Source of the DNA: Pseudomonadota bacterium
Lineage (GTDB): Bacteria; Pseudomonadota; Gammaproteobacteria; Competibacterales; Competibacteraceae
NCBI GenBank assembly: GCA_030917925.1
Contig: JAUPTV010000175.1
Span: 1 to 64,000, forward strand
Direction of reading: 5' to 3'
DNA: 64,000 bases
Shown: positions 9,938-22,000 of the stretch, piece by piece
Position numbering within the stretch: position 1 is the stretch's first letter
How the letters are laid out: every line of letters starts with the position of its first letter
The notes under the pieces: generated by a model
Database searches by the model: none
Seen by the model: the letters and a program-made list of their open reading frames with translations, nothing else
Told to the model about the DNA's origin: nothing
Program-made: the position numbers and the translations under genes

Positions 9938-11428
9938 TCAGCCCAACTCCAGCCGGAACCCGGCCTTTTTTAAATAGCTGGCCTCGGCTTCCAGATCCGC
10001 GCAGGTCAACGGATGCTCAACCAGCCAGCCGGTCGGAAAGCTCAACGTCAGCCGCAGCATGTTGATTTTCAATGTCAGCGGCGGCAATGGCTGGCGACTT
10101 CGCCCCCGATGCAGCACCACTGCCAGGCGCAGCAGTACACAGAGCCGTTCCACCTGCGCCGCCTGATCTTTGGGAAGATGCGCAAAGGCATCGACCGGGA
10201 AGGAACGGCGTTGCCGACGAACCAGCGCCGCCAGCACTGCCTGATCGCTCCGCGAAAATCCCGGCAGATCGGCATGTTCCAGAATATAAGCGCCGTGTTT
10301 GTGGTGCTGGTCATGCGTCAGCAACAACCCGACCTCATGTAACCGCGCCGCCCATTCCAGCCACTGCGCCAACTCCTCCCGTTCCAAACCCCAGGCGGTC
10401 TGCGCCTGCGCCAGCAAGTCCCGAGCAGTCGCCACCACCCGCTCCGCTTGTGCCTGATCCAGACCGTAACGGCCCGTGACCGTTGCAATGGTGCGGTCGC
10501 GGACATCTTCATGACGGATACGACCCAGCAGGTCGTAAATCACACCCTCGCGCAATGCGCCATCCGAGACTTCCATGCGGGTCACGTTCAACACCTCACA
10601 TAAACCATGCAGCACCATGAAGCCGCCGGGAAAGACCCGGGCGCGCGCCGGGTCCAGTTGCCAGCGGGCCGCAATAGCCGCGATAGTCCCGGCCTCCAGC
10701 AACGCTCCCCGCAACCGCCGCAGCGCATCCAGGGTAATCCCCTCACGGCTCCAGCCTTCACGCGCAATCACCTCCTGAATCGCCTTGATCGTGCCGGAGG
10801 CGCCGGTCACCATTTGCCAGCCGCATTCCCGGTATTCCTCCTCGACCGGCTCCAGTTTGAGGCGCACCAGCAGTTCCGCCCTGCGCAACCGCGCCTCGGT
10901 GATCCGGCCATCTTCGAAGTCGGCGCGACTGATGCTGACGCAGCCCATTTTCAGGCTGTTCAAATGTTGGGGTTCAAACTGTTCACCAATAATCAATTCA
11001 GTGCTGCCGCCGCCAATATCCACCACCAACCGTCGGCCCGCAATGGACGCCACGTTATGCGCCACGCCCAGATAGATCAGCCGTGCCTCCTCGTAACCGC
11101 TGATAATTTCAACGCTATGACCCAGCACCGCCTCGGCCCGGGCTAAAAATACGGCGCTGTTGCGCGCCTGGCGCAGCGTGTTAGTGCCCACAATGCGCAG
11201 TTGCTCCGGCGGAATTTGCCGCAACCGCTGGCCAAACCGCGCCAGACAATCCAGCGCCCGCTGTTGCGATTCCCCAGACAGCCGATTGCGGCTATCCAGA
11301 CCCGCCGCCAGTTGCACCATTTCCCGCAGTCGATCCAGCACCTGGACTTGCCCATTGGCGATCCGGGCTACGATCATGTGGAAGCTGTTGGAACCCAGAT
11401 CAATCGCCGCGACAATATCGGAAGACAT
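9938..11428 (-). CDS. ppx: Exopolyphosphatase / Ppx-GppA family phosphatase
   Basis: AAIDLGSNSFHMIVARI, VDIGGGSTELI, C-terminal HD-like region. Confidence 0.92.
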   Translation of the reverse strand: MSSDIVAAIDLGSNSFHMIVARIANGQVQVLDRLREMVQLAAGLDSRNRLSGESQQRALDCLARFGQRLRQIPPEQLRIVGTNTLRQARNSAVFLARAEAVLGHSVEIISGYEEARLIYLGVAHNVASIAGRRLVVDIGGGSTELIIGEQFEPQHLNSLKMGCVSISRADFEDGRITEARLRRAELLVRLKLEPVEEEYRECGWQMVTGASGTIKAIQEVIAREGWSREGITLDALRRLRGALLEAGTIAAIAARWQLDPARARVFPGGFMVLHGLCEVLNVTRMEVSDGALREGVIYDLLGRIRHEDVRDRTIATVTGRYGLDQAQAERVVATARDLLAQAQTAWGLEREELAQWLEWAARLHEVGLLLTHDQHHKHGAYILEHADLPGFSRSDQAVLAALVRRQRRSFPVDAFAHLPKDQAAQVERLCVLLRLAVVLHRGRSRQPLPPLTLKINMLRLTLSFPTGWLVEHPLTCADLEAEASYLKKAGFRLELG

Positions 11429-11429
11429 G

Positions 11430-11470
11430 CCCTCACCCCCAACCCCTCTCCCGCCAGCAGGCGAAGGGCG
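11430..11470. repeat. Dispersed palindromic element (degenerate copy)
   Basis: CCCTCACCCCCAACCCCTCTCCCGCCAGCAGGCGAAGGGCG, shares the CCCTCACCCC..CCCCTCTCCCGC core. Confidence 0.6.
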
Positions 11471-11476
11471 TCAATG

Positions 11477-11986
11477 TTAATCCTGTTTCAGACTGCGCAA
11501 CTGCCCAGGGGTCAGCGCCCATTGCAGCACGCCTTGTCCCGCAGCGGCACGGCCATGAAACTCGATCAGCGCCATCCCGCCCTTGCGAAAGGCGATCAGT
11601 GGCCGTGGTTCGCCGGTCAGCAACAATCCCGTTAGCAGACTCAACTGTGGCTCGTGACCGACCGCCACGACCATACCATCGGCCGAACTCTGCACCAGCC
11701 AGTCCAACACGGTTTCCGGCGGATAGCGGTAATCCAGTTCGGGACGCTCGACAATCGGCAGATCACCAAAGGCGCGGGCGATCATCTCGGCGGTTTCACG
11801 GGCGCGTAGCAGGGGACTGCTGATGAGCAGATCAATAGTCCGCATCTGGGAACGCAAGCGGTTAGCGCCCTTGCGCATTTTCTTGCGCCCCGTCTCGGTC
11901 AGGGGCCGTTGGGCGTCAGTACCCCCCGCAGCGATAAAGGTTTCCGCGTCCTCAGCAATGGCGTGGCGCACCAGTATTAGTTTCAT
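11477..11986 (-). CDS. sixA: Phosphohistidine phosphatase SixA
   Basis: MKLILVRHAIAE (RHG motif), LISSPLLRARETAE, VGHEPQLS. Confidence 0.92.
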   Translation of the reverse strand: MKLILVRHAIAEDAETFIAAGGTDAQRPLTETGRKKMRKGANRLRSQMRTIDLLISSPLLRARETAEMIARAFGDLPIVERPELDYRYPPETVLDWLVQSSADGMVVAVGHEPQLSLLTGLLLTGEPRPLIAFRKGGMALIEFHGRAAAGQGVLQWALTPGQLRSLKQD

Positions 11987-12022
11987 GTGTCGTCCCTCAA
12001 ATTGATTATGGCCGCCAGTTTA

Positions 12023-13351
12023 TCACCGGCTACCGTGGCCGTTATGCGCGAATGTCGTCGGCACCAGGCGCGACTCCAGGGGAAAATCACAGGTAAACAC
12101 GCTGCCAACACCGAGTTCGCTGGCCATGCGCAACTGACCGCCATGATGATTAACAACATGCTTGACGATGGATAAACCCAGTCCCGTACCGCCACTGCTG
12201 CGGGAACGATCCCGATTGATCCGGTAAAAGCGCTCGGTCAACCGGGGTAAATGCTGCGGCGCGATGCCCTCGCCATTATCTTCCACCACCAGATGCAAAC
12301 CACGCTCATCAGCCAGCCAGCGAATCTCGATCCGTCCTTCCGCCGGCGTATAGCGCACCGCATTAAACACCAGATTGGAAAAAGCGCTGCGCAACTCTTT
12401 CTCACAACCCAGCATCCACAACTGCGCATCAGCGATGACTTCAATCTGATGTCCCTGTTCACCACTCAACGCCAGCGCCTCTTCGGCAATATCGTCCAGC
12501 AACTGCGGTACGGCGACGGGCTTGCGCGGCAAAGGCTCCCGGGGCGATTCCAGTCGGGCCAGCATCAGCAAATCTTCGATGATGTGCAACATCCGGCGGG
12601 ATTGCTGATGCATCCCATGGAACGGCTGTCGCCAGCGCTCCAATGCCGCCTCATCGCTGTCGAGCAAGGTCTCCAGATAACCGGCAATCACCGTCAAAGG
12701 CGTGCGCAACTCGTGGGAGACGTTGGCGACAAAATCCCGCCGCATCTGTTCCAGACGCCGGACCCGGGAAATATCGGTCGCGACCAGCAACCGCTGTTTT
12801 TTGCCATAAGGCACGATCCGGGCATTCAGGAGCAGGTCATCTACTGGCGACGGAAACTCCACACTGTCGCCGTTGCGTCGCTGATTGAGAAACGCGATGA
12901 AACCGGGATGCCGCAACAAATGCGCAATCGGCAACCCAACGTCGCGGGTTGCCGTCAGGCCGAGCAACGTTTGCGACGCGCCATTGCACCACAGCACCCG
13001 ATCCTCTTCGCTCAACAACACCGCCGCATCCGGCAAGGCCGCGGTCGCTTGCTGAAATTGCGCCAACAGACGACTGAGTTTGCGCTTGCGCTTGCGGCTC
13101 TGCCGACGCAGACGCATCACATGCGCCGCGATGCCGCCCCAGATCGGCCCCGCTTGCGGTGGACTGGCGACCGGATCGCCACTCAACCAGCGATCCAGCC
13201 GGTAGAGCTGCCACAACTGCCAGGCCAGTTCCCCCAGTGCGGCCAGTAACAAGGCCAGGGTAAGCTGATTCACCATCCCGCCCAGCAACGCGGCGCTCGT
13301 GAAAATCAGCGCCTGGCGGCGAACCAGATTCCACCACGGTTTGGCCAACAT
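12023..13351 (-). CDS. phoR: Phosphate regulon sensor histidine kinase PhoR
   Basis: DFVANVSHELRTPLTVIAGYLETL, HATPase motifs, N-terminal TM; start placed at internal ATG (MLAKPWW) just after the phoB stop. Confidence 0.92.
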   Translation of the reverse strand: MLAKPWWNLVRRQALIFTSAALLGGMVNQLTLALLLAALGELAWQLWQLYRLDRWLSGDPVASPPQAGPIWGGIAAHVMRLRRQSRKRKRKLSRLLAQFQQATAALPDAAVLLSEEDRVLWCNGASQTLLGLTATRDVGLPIAHLLRHPGFIAFLNQRRNGDSVEFPSPVDDLLLNARIVPYGKKQRLLVATDISRVRRLEQMRRDFVANVSHELRTPLTVIAGYLETLLDSDEAALERWRQPFHGMHQQSRRMLHIIEDLLMLARLESPREPLPRKPVAVPQLLDDIAEEALALSGEQGHQIEVIADAQLWMLGCEKELRSAFSNLVFNAVRYTPAEGRIEIRWLADERGLHLVVEDNGEGIAPQHLPRLTERFYRINRDRSRSSGGTGLGLSIVKHVVNHHGGQLRMASELGVGSVFTCDFPLESRLVPTTFAHNGHGSR

Positions 13352-13352
13352 G

Positions 13353-14045
13353 TTAAACCCGCGTTGAAAAACGGTAGCCGGCACCTCGCACCGTCTGGAT
13401 CAGCGCATCAAAGCCATGCGGCTCCAGCGCTTTGCGCAGACGGCGAATATGCACATCGACCGTGCGCTCTTCGACATAAACATTGCTGCCCCAGACCCGA
13501 TCCAGCAATTGGCCGCGACTGTAAACCCGCTCCGGGTGCGACATGAAAAATTCCAGCAACCGGTACTCGGTCGGCCCCATTTCCAGCATGATTTCGCCGG
13601 TGCTGACCCGATGACTGGCCAGATCGAGTGTCAGACCATTCGCGTGCAGCATCTCATCTTCACCCGCAGGCCCGCCGCGCCGCAGCACCGCCCGGATGCG
13701 CGCCACCAGTTCACGGGGGGAGAACGGCTTGGTCACATAGTCATCAGCGCCGCTTTCCAGCCCCTGCACCTTGTCTTCCTCTTCAGCGCGTGCGGTGAGC
13801 ATGATGATGGGCAATTCCCGCGTTAGCTCCTCCTTCTTCAACCGGCGGGCATAATCAATGCCGCTGATGCCGGGCAGCATCCAGTCCAGCAAAACCAAAT
13901 CCGGCAACCGGTCAGCAATACACAGTTGAGCCTGCCGGGCGTCGGTGGCTTCTTGCACCTCGTAACCGGCATTGGTCAGCGCGAAGACGATCATCTCGCG
14001 GATCGGTTGCTCATCTTCTACCAGCAAAATGCGTTTTGCGTTCAT
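13353..14045 (-). CDS. phoB: Phosphate regulon response regulator PhoB
   Basis: REC domain plus winged-helix; [36 protein letters not shown]. Confidence 0.94.
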   Translation of the reverse strand: MNAKRILLVEDEQPIREMIVFALTNAGYEVQEATDARQAQLCIADRLPDLVLLDWMLPGISGIDYARRLKKEELTRELPIIMLTARAEEEDKVQGLESGADDYVTKPFSPRELVARIRAVLRRGGPAGEDEMLHANGLTLDLASHRVSTGEIMLEMGPTEYRLLEFFMSHPERVYSRGQLLDRVWGSNVYVEERTVDVHIRRLRKALEPHGFDALIQTVRGAGYRFSTRV

Positions 14046-14130
14046 GCGGTCTCTTGAAACGGGTTTAAATTATCCCCAAATTATCCCGTAGCCATCGCCA
14101 CGAATACCCCTATTTAAGGCAATTTGATGA

Positions 14131-15162
<1,032 letters not shown>

Positions 15163-15165
15163 AAT

Positions 15166-15192
15166 GTCCCCTCCTTGAAAAAGGAGGGGGGT
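15166..15192 (+). terminator. GC-rich hairpin downstream of trxB (CCCCTCCTT gaaa AAGGAGGGG)
   Basis: Perfect inverted repeat immediately after the trxB stop; no long U-tract, so may equally be a dispersed palindrome. Confidence 0.45.
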
Positions 15193-15207
15193 TCAAATAA
15201 TCCACTG

Positions 15208-15726
15208 CTAAATGAGTGGCTTGGCCCACTCATTGTCCGGGTTGTCGGTCACGGGCACGACCAGCACCGGGCGTTTGGATGTCAGCGTCACCCGGCGACT
15301 GGTTGAACCCAACAAGTCCGTGTGTACATGGCCCGTATGAGCGCCCATGATGATCAGGTCCGCGTTATTCCGGTCGGCTTCATGCAAAATGACCTCGCAG
15401 GCCATGCCGCTCACCACGCGAATTTCGGCAATGACCTCGGTTTGTTCCAGCGTCGCCCCCAGTTCTTCCTCGCAAAACGCCTCCAGCCGTTTGTGCAACT
15501 TCTCCAGAAGTCCTTTCGTCGCCTGATGATGCAGGTCTTCAGCGGCATCCGGCTTCAGGTAGGAATCAATCAGAAACCGTACCGAATTGCTGAGGGGTTC
15601 GACGACATGCAGCAGGATAATTCTGGCGTTCAACTGTTGGGCCAGCCCGACCGTGAACCGAAACACAGGGCGCGTGTGGCTGCCTAGCGCAGTGGTGTAC
15701 AAAATGGTTTTGACCTGGGGAACCAT
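15208..15726 (-). CDS. Universal stress protein (UspA family)
   Basis: TILYTTALGSHTRPVF...ADLIIMGAHTGHVHTDLLGSTSRRVTLTSKRPVLVVPV. Confidence 0.9.
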   Translation of the reverse strand: MVPQVKTILYTTALGSHTRPVFRFTVGLAQQLNARIILLHVVEPLSNSVRFLIDSYLKPDAAEDLHHQATKGLLEKLHKRLEAFCEEELGATLEQTEVIAEIRVVSGMACEVILHEADRNNADLIIMGAHTGHVHTDLLGSTSRRVTLTSKRPVLVVPVTDNPDNEWAKPLI

Positions 15727-15968
15727 GGACTCACTCCGAATAAATAGGGAGAGTTGAAACGCTTGCTGACGGCCATCGCTCACCCGCTCCATGGCCGATG
15801 ATCGGCAAGGTGGAAATGATGCTTTCAGGCAGTATAGCCCATTTTAAAAACCCAGTCTGCCAGTCAACAATACGCGACAGACTTCCGGCTACGCGCTGGC
15901 TGCGCTAATCTTGTCCGGTCAATAGGCATACCTCACAATGACAACCTATCACCCCAAGGAGAAACTTC

Positions 15969-16853
15969 ATGTCCAAAATCGTGCGTCCGCGCCGCAGCGT
16001 TCTGTATATGCCCGGTTCCAATGCCCGCGCTCTGGAAAAGGCCCGCACCTTGCCCGCGGATGGCTTCATTCTCGACCTGGAAGACGCCGTTGCGCCCGAC
16101 GCTAAGGAACTGGCCCGTCAACAGGTGTGCGAAGCGGTCAAGGCCGGCGGTTATGGTCAGCGCGAACTGGTGATCCGGGTGAACGATCTGTCCAGTTCCT
16201 GGGGCCATGACGACATCGTTGCCGCCTCCCGCTCCGGCGCTCACGCGGTCGTGTTGCCCAAGGTGGAAAGCGCCGACACGGTTCGCCAGGCCGAACACAT
16301 CATGAACGTCGCCGGCGCTCCTGATGACATGACCATCTGGTGCATGATGGAAACCCCGCGCGGGATGCTGGAAGCGCCAGCGATTGCGACTGCCAGTGCG
16401 CGGCTGTCCTGTCTGGTCATGGGGACATCCGATCTGGCCAAGGATCTCAACTGCGCCCATACCCGCGAACGGCTGCCGCTGCTAACTTCCCTGGGACTGT
16501 GCCTGCTGGCGGCCCGCGCCAATGGTCTGGCGATCCTGGATGGCGTTTATCTGGATTTGAATGACGACGAAGGTTTTGAATATTCCTGCAAGCAGGGCGT
16601 CGAGCTGGGTTTTGATGGTAAGACCCTGATTCATCCCAAGACCATCGCCGTCACTAACCATGTTTTTGCCCCTTCTGAAGCTACAGTGGCCTGGTCGCGC
16701 AAGATCATCGCCGCACACGCCGAAGCCGTTACCCAGGGCAAGGGCGTCGTCGTCGTCGACGGTAAGCTGATTGAGAATCTGCATGTCGAAAGCGCGCACC
16801 ACCTGGTCGAACTGGCCGACGCCATTAAGGCCATGGAAGCGGCTCACGGCTGA
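15969..16853 (+). CDS. HpcH/HpaI-family CoA ester lyase (citrate lyase beta / malyl-CoA lyase-like)
   Basis: RRSVLYMPGSNARALEKARTLPADGFILDLEDAVAPD, LVIRVN, KTLIHPKTI. Confidence 0.9.
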   Translation: MSKIVRPRRSVLYMPGSNARALEKARTLPADGFILDLEDAVAPDAKELARQQVCEAVKAGGYGQRELVIRVNDLSSSWGHDDIVAASRSGAHAVVLPKVESADTVRQAEHIMNVAGAPDDMTIWCMMETPRGMLEAPAIATASARLSCLVMGTSDLAKDLNCAHTRERLPLLTSLGLCLLAARANGLAILDGVYLDLNDDEGFEYSCKQGVELGFDGKTLIHPKTIAVTNHVFAPSEATVAWSRKIIAAHAEAVTQGKGVVVVDGKLIENLHVESAHHLVELADAIKAMEAAHG

Positions 16854-17929
16854 TGGGTTCTTTAGCGAATGCCCCTCTGCCCCGCACGCTGGGACGAGGG
16901 TTTCGGGCCGGAGTCCTCCTGGTCGTCATGCTAACGTTGGCAGCTTGCGAGGCTCCGCCGCCCGATCCCACGGTTCGGGTAGCGGGTTCTACCATGGGCA
17001 CGAGCTATGATCTCAAGCTGGTTCCCGCGCCGGGCCAGGTCATCCCGGCGGATTTTCAGACCCGGGCGGACGCCTTGCTGACGCGCATCAATCAAGCGCT
17101 GTCCACCTACGACCCGAATTCGGAATTGTCGCGGTTCAATCGCAACGCCAGCACCGACTGGATTACCGTTTCGCCGGAACTGCAACAGATCACCGCCGAG
17201 GCGCTGCGCATCAGTGCGTTAAGCGATGGCGTGTTTGACATCACCGTTGGCCCGCTGGTGAATGTGTGGGGTTTCGGCCCGGAACCGCGCCGCGATCAGG
17301 CCCCTACGGATAACGAAATTGCCCAGGCCCGCAGCCGGGTCGGTTACTGGCGGTTGCAAACCCGCGAGGAACCACCCGCATTGAAGAAGGATCGCCCTGA
17401 CCTATACGTCGACCTGTCCGCTATCGCCAAGGGCTATGGCGTTGATCAACTGGCGGCGCTGGCGGAAACAGCGGGGATTCAGAATTATCTGATGTCTATT
17501 GGCGGCGAAATTCGCGCCAGGGGCCTCAATGGCCGGGGACAACCGTGGACGATTGCGATTGAGAAACCGGTGGTGGGGCAACGGGCCGTGGAACGCCTCA
17601 TTCGGCTGGGAGATCGCAGCGTTTCGACGTCCGGTAACTATCGCAATTTCTTCGAGTACAATGGCCAGCGTTATTCACACATCATCAACCCCCGCACTGG
17701 TCAACCTGTTCCGCAAACTCTGGCGTCGGTCACGGTCATCAGCGACCAGTCGATGGTTGCTGACGCCACCGCCACAACGCTAATGGCGGCGGGCGCGGAA
17801 TTCGGGTTTCAACTCGCTACTGCACATCACCTGGCGGCGTTTTTTATCCTGACCGGACCAGAGGGCCGCTTTGAGGAACACTATACGCCGGAGTTCGAGG
17901 GGTATCTGGTTCCGCCTCAGCCGCCTTGA
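16853..17929 (+). CDS. apbE: FAD:protein FMN transferase ApbE, lipoprotein
   Basis: Lipobox LTLAAC, GSTMGTSYDLK, VDLSAIAKGYGVD; start overlaps previous stop (TGATG). Confidence 0.93.
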   Translation: MGSLANAPLPRTLGRGFRAGVLLVVMLTLAACEAPPPDPTVRVAGSTMGTSYDLKLVPAPGQVIPADFQTRADALLTRINQALSTYDPNSELSRFNRNASTDWITVSPELQQITAEALRISALSDGVFDITVGPLVNVWGFGPEPRRDQAPTDNEIAQARSRVGYWRLQTREEPPALKKDRPDLYVDLSAIAKGYGVDQLAALAETAGIQNYLMSIGGEIRARGLNGRGQPWTIAIEKPVVGQRAVERLIRLGDRSVSTSGNYRNFFEYNGQRYSHIINPRTGQPVPQTLASVTVISDQSMVADATATTLMAAGAEFGFQLATAHHLAAFFILTGPEGRFEEHYTPEFEGYLVPPQPP

Positions 17930-18106
17930 TTTGCTCGATACCGGGGGATAAAGACCCAATGGGTATGCATCCGGCAAACCACGCGCCTGCCGCGTCGATG
18001 TTCGTCTTGCACAAAATGATGCCAATTTGGATGTCAAGCAACGGCTTGCGTCAGTTCACGCTAAACTGGAAACTGGCTGCGGGCTTTCCGACTGCACGAG
18101 GGAATT

Positions 18107-19009
18107 ATGGATGGTTTCGGGCCGCGGGCGCTAACGCCACGCGATGGCCGGGATTGGCTGATGCAAGCCTGGCAACTGATGTGGCGACGTCCGGGGCTGT
18201 TTATCGCGGTCGCGCTGTTCGCACCTTCGGGCAGCGCACTATTGCTGGCGTTGCCGGTCTGGGAATGGTGGCTGCCGCCGTTGGGCGGGTGGATCGCGTT
18301 GATTGCAACGGTCTTTTGTTATGGCCTGCCGCTGAGTGCGACAATAACGCTGGCCTGTGGCATCGCACGCGCCACCAACCGCCAGCGCACGCCAGCTTTC
18401 AAACAATTGTTCAACGGAACGGCCCTGAAAGCGCTGGCCCGAACCAGCCTGTTCCTGTTTAGCTTGCTGCTGCAGGGCTATCTGCTGATTTACTGGGTGC
18501 AGGATCAATTATTACCGGTTGATTTTGCCGCCGTTGATGACCCCATGCCGACCCCGATGACGACGGCTTTCGGCGTGGCCAACACCCTGCTGGGGACGCA
18601 GTTGAGCGTTCTGGGCAGCGTGTTGCTGGTTTTGCAGGCGCTGCTGGCGGTGTTCATCATTCCCCTGCAACTGTTTCGCGAGTTGGCGCTGGCGGTGTGC
18701 TGGCAGCGCAGTGTGTTGGCGATGCAGCTTAATCCCTGGTTGTTTCCCATGCTGGGTTTGGCGGGCCTGGTGTTGCTGACGTTGCCCTTCTTCGAGATAT
18801 TCTCCATTCCAGCGCAGATCCTGGCACTACCCCTGCCGGTTTATCTGGGTGTCCTCCTGTATGTGGCCTGGAATGAGGTCTTCCAGGGGGGGGCTGAGGG
18901 GGATGATCTCCTGGAACTCGAAGATCAATGGCGGGCCAGCGTCGGTGGCGGATCGGTGTCGCGTCAATCTGGCGCAAAGCGCAACTCGGTCAATTTCCTG
19001 AAAAAGTGA
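18107..19009 (+). CDS. Multi-pass membrane protein, BPSS1780-like
   Basis: Several hydrophobic segments, RDGRDWLMQAWQLMWRRPGLFI. Confidence 0.65.
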   Translation: MDGFGPRALTPRDGRDWLMQAWQLMWRRPGLFIAVALFAPSGSALLLALPVWEWWLPPLGGWIALIATVFCYGLPLSATITLACGIARATNRQRTPAFKQLFNGTALKALARTSLFLFSLLLQGYLLIYWVQDQLLPVDFAAVDDPMPTPMTTAFGVANTLLGTQLSVLGSVLLVLQALLAVFIIPLQLFRELALAVCWQRSVLAMQLNPWLFPMLGLAGLVLLTLPFFEIFSIPAQILALPLPVYLGVLLYVAWNEVFQGGAEGDDLLELEDQWRASVGGGSVSRQSGAKRNSVNFLKK

Positions 19010-19045
19010 TGGTGGGGGGTATTGAAAATCCTCGACCTGGCGTAC

Positions 19046-22000
19046 TCAAAGCGCATCAACATAGCGACTCATTGCCGTCATCGCCCCCCCCATTCGCGGA
19101 TAGAGCAGGTCAATTTCATTCCAGTTTTCAATCCGTCCGGCGGCCTCTAGGGCAACGCACAAATCCGCAAGTTCGATAGCGCCGACAACCCGCGCCGAGG
19201 ATTTAAGTTTATGCATAGACGCTTTGATGCGGGCCGTGTCGCGAGCGGCGTAAGCCTGGTCCAGACCGGCGAGAATCTCCCGGGCTTCAGCCACAAAGCG
19301 TCGCAGGAGGTCACGTTGCAAGCCCAGATCATCGCCCAATATGTCGGTCAGTGCGGTCGGATTGATATGCCGGGCTGGCGCTGACCTGGCCTGATCGGTC
19401 AGATCCAGCACCAAGGATGGCAACCATTTGGCCAGCATGGCCTGCAATTGGGTTAATTCTACGGGTTTAGCCAAATAGTCATCCATGCCCTGTGACAGGC
19501 AGTGTTCCGCTTCACCCTTCAGCGCATTGGCGGTAAAGGCAATGATGGGCGTCCGCTCGCCGGTATCTTTCTGCAATGCCCGAATCGCCGCCGTCAGTTC
19601 AAAGCCGTCCATTTCCGGCATGTGGCAATCGGCCAGCACCAACCCATAACGCTTACTGCGCCACAGGGCCAGCGCCTCCTGCCCATCACGGGCGATTTCG
19701 GCAGCATAGCCGAGCCGGGTTAACTGGAATCGAATCACCTGGCAGTTGATCTCGTTATCCTCCGCGACCAGGATCAACTGACCAGACGCTTCCGCTTCCG
19801 CCAGCGAGGGCGCAGCTTTAATAGCCATTGGCGTCGGCGCTACGGAGGCCCGGGTAGCGGGACTGGCCCGATTCGCGGCAACCGCAAGCGCTTTGAGAAA
19901 TGCTGACGGCAGCACCGGACAGGAACGCACGGCGATACTGTCATCGCATCGATCAGCCAGGCCCTCGATTTGTGGCAGTAACCGAATAAAACGGGCCTGG
20001 GTCAGGGCCGGATGGCGGCGCCATTCATCCAGAACGGTCGTATTTGTCGAATCCGCGCCGGTATCCGCTAACACAACGACCGGACCGGCTTGGCCGATTG
20101 ATGCCGTAGATTCGGGCAGGAATCGTCGGTCCATGATCACCCGCAGGGTTCCCCCATGCCCAGTGATTTGACGCCCCAGAATGCGCGCCTGTTCCGGGTC
20201 AGCGCCTATTAACAACACCTGGACGCCCTGCAAATTCATCCTGGAGGGCAGCGTCTGCGTATTGTCCACCGGTAACGCTAGCCACACCGTAAATTCGGAT
20301 CCCTGTCCCAATGTGGAAGCAACGGCGATCTGCCCCCCCATCAATTCCGCCAGATGACGGCTGATAGCCAGACCCAGACCGGTGCCCCCGTAGTGTCGGG
20401 TCGTGGAATTTTCGGCCTGCATAAAGGGCCTGAACAGGTTAGGCAACACCTTCTCGGCAATGCCAATGCCGTTATCTCGCACCTGAAAGCGCAGATCGAT
20501 GGCATCGCCGGCGTCAGCAACCTGTCCTTCGAGCGTCAGCAGCACCTGACCTTGACGCTGCGGGGTAGTGGCGGTGAACTTGATGGCATTGCTGCCCAAA
20601 TTGAACAAAATCTGGCGAATACGCACTGGATCGGCCAGCACCTGGCAAGACCACAGGCCGGGATCGATGTCCACCAGAAGCTGGAGTTGTTTTTCCCCGA
20701 TCAGCGGCCCCAGGGTCTCGGCGACTTCTTCCACCAGTTGCGCCGGTAAAATGGAGATCGCCTCGAGGGAAAGCTTGCCTGCTTCGATTTTTGAGAAGTC
20801 GAGAATATCGTCAATGATATTGCGCAGCGACTGGGCGGAATGCCGCACGGTTTCCAGCATGTGGCGCTGTTCATCCGTCAGACGGGTATCCTTGAGGAGG
20901 TCAATCATGCCCACGATGCCATTCATGGGGGTGCGGATTTCATGGCTCATGGTGGCCAGAAAGGCGGATTTTGCAAGATTGGCCGCTTCAGCGCTGTTTT
21001 TAGCCTGTTTGAGTTCTCGCAAAGTCTGCTTGCGCTCAGTGATATCGCGTATCACCCCGGTAAAGAAAATCTGGTCGTCGATTTCAAACTCGGTCACCCC
21101 TAATTCCATGGAGAAGCGGGAATCGCCCTTGCGCAGACCTTCCAGTTCGCGAGTGTGGCCGACGACATGGGAGGCACCCCGCCGAATGTTCAGATATTGC
21201 GCGATGTAACGGTCGTGCCAGCCTCGATGAGGTTCCGGCATGAGCAGACTGATATTCTGGCCGATGAGTTCTTCCAGGCAGTAGCCAAAAATCTGTTGCG
21301 CAGCCTTGTTGGCGGTCAGGATGTAACCGTGTGTGTCAATGGTGATCAGGCCATCGGCGACGTTCTCCACCATGGCGCGCATCTGCGTCTCTTTCTTTCG
21401 GAGTTCAGTCTCGATCTGTTTGTGGCGGGTAATGTCCTCGGTAATGAAACTGAATCGCGTCCGATCGGGACTGCTTTCGCCAAGACAAGCGACCGTCGCC
21501 TTCAGCCAGCAACTGCCAGTCGGCGCAGGATGTGCATATTCAAACTGCACCGGCGAGCTTTCGCGCTGGCTCCGTCGGCAGTGTTCCGTCCAGAGGCTAT
21601 TTACCAGCGCCGGGCTGCCGAGTTCTTCCAAAGTCCGGTTCAGGATTTCCCCTGGCTGGATATTGAAGAAGTGTGCGACGGCCAAATTGCCATGAATCAA
21701 TACTGCCTGGTGGCTGCGGATCTCGATGATCCCCATCATAAACGGCGAGCTGTCATAGAAACTTTGCAGCGTGAGCCGACTCTCGTGCAGCGCCCGCTCG
21801 GCCCGCTTGCGGACCGTAATATTCTGAACGGTGCCCGCACTGAGTACCGGGTGCCGCGCCGCGCCTTTCCCTTCGCGGTAGATTTTCGCATGCACCGACA
21901 GCCATCGCACCGCGCCGCCGGGATCAACGAGGCGGTATTCCGTCGTATAGCGGCCATCACCGAGCGCCGGGTCCATCGTTCCGCCAGCCTCCCGTCCCAG

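Noticed and set aside
12251-13249. 332-aa plus-strand ORF opposite phoR
   Set aside because: Shadow ORF of a confident phoR gene.
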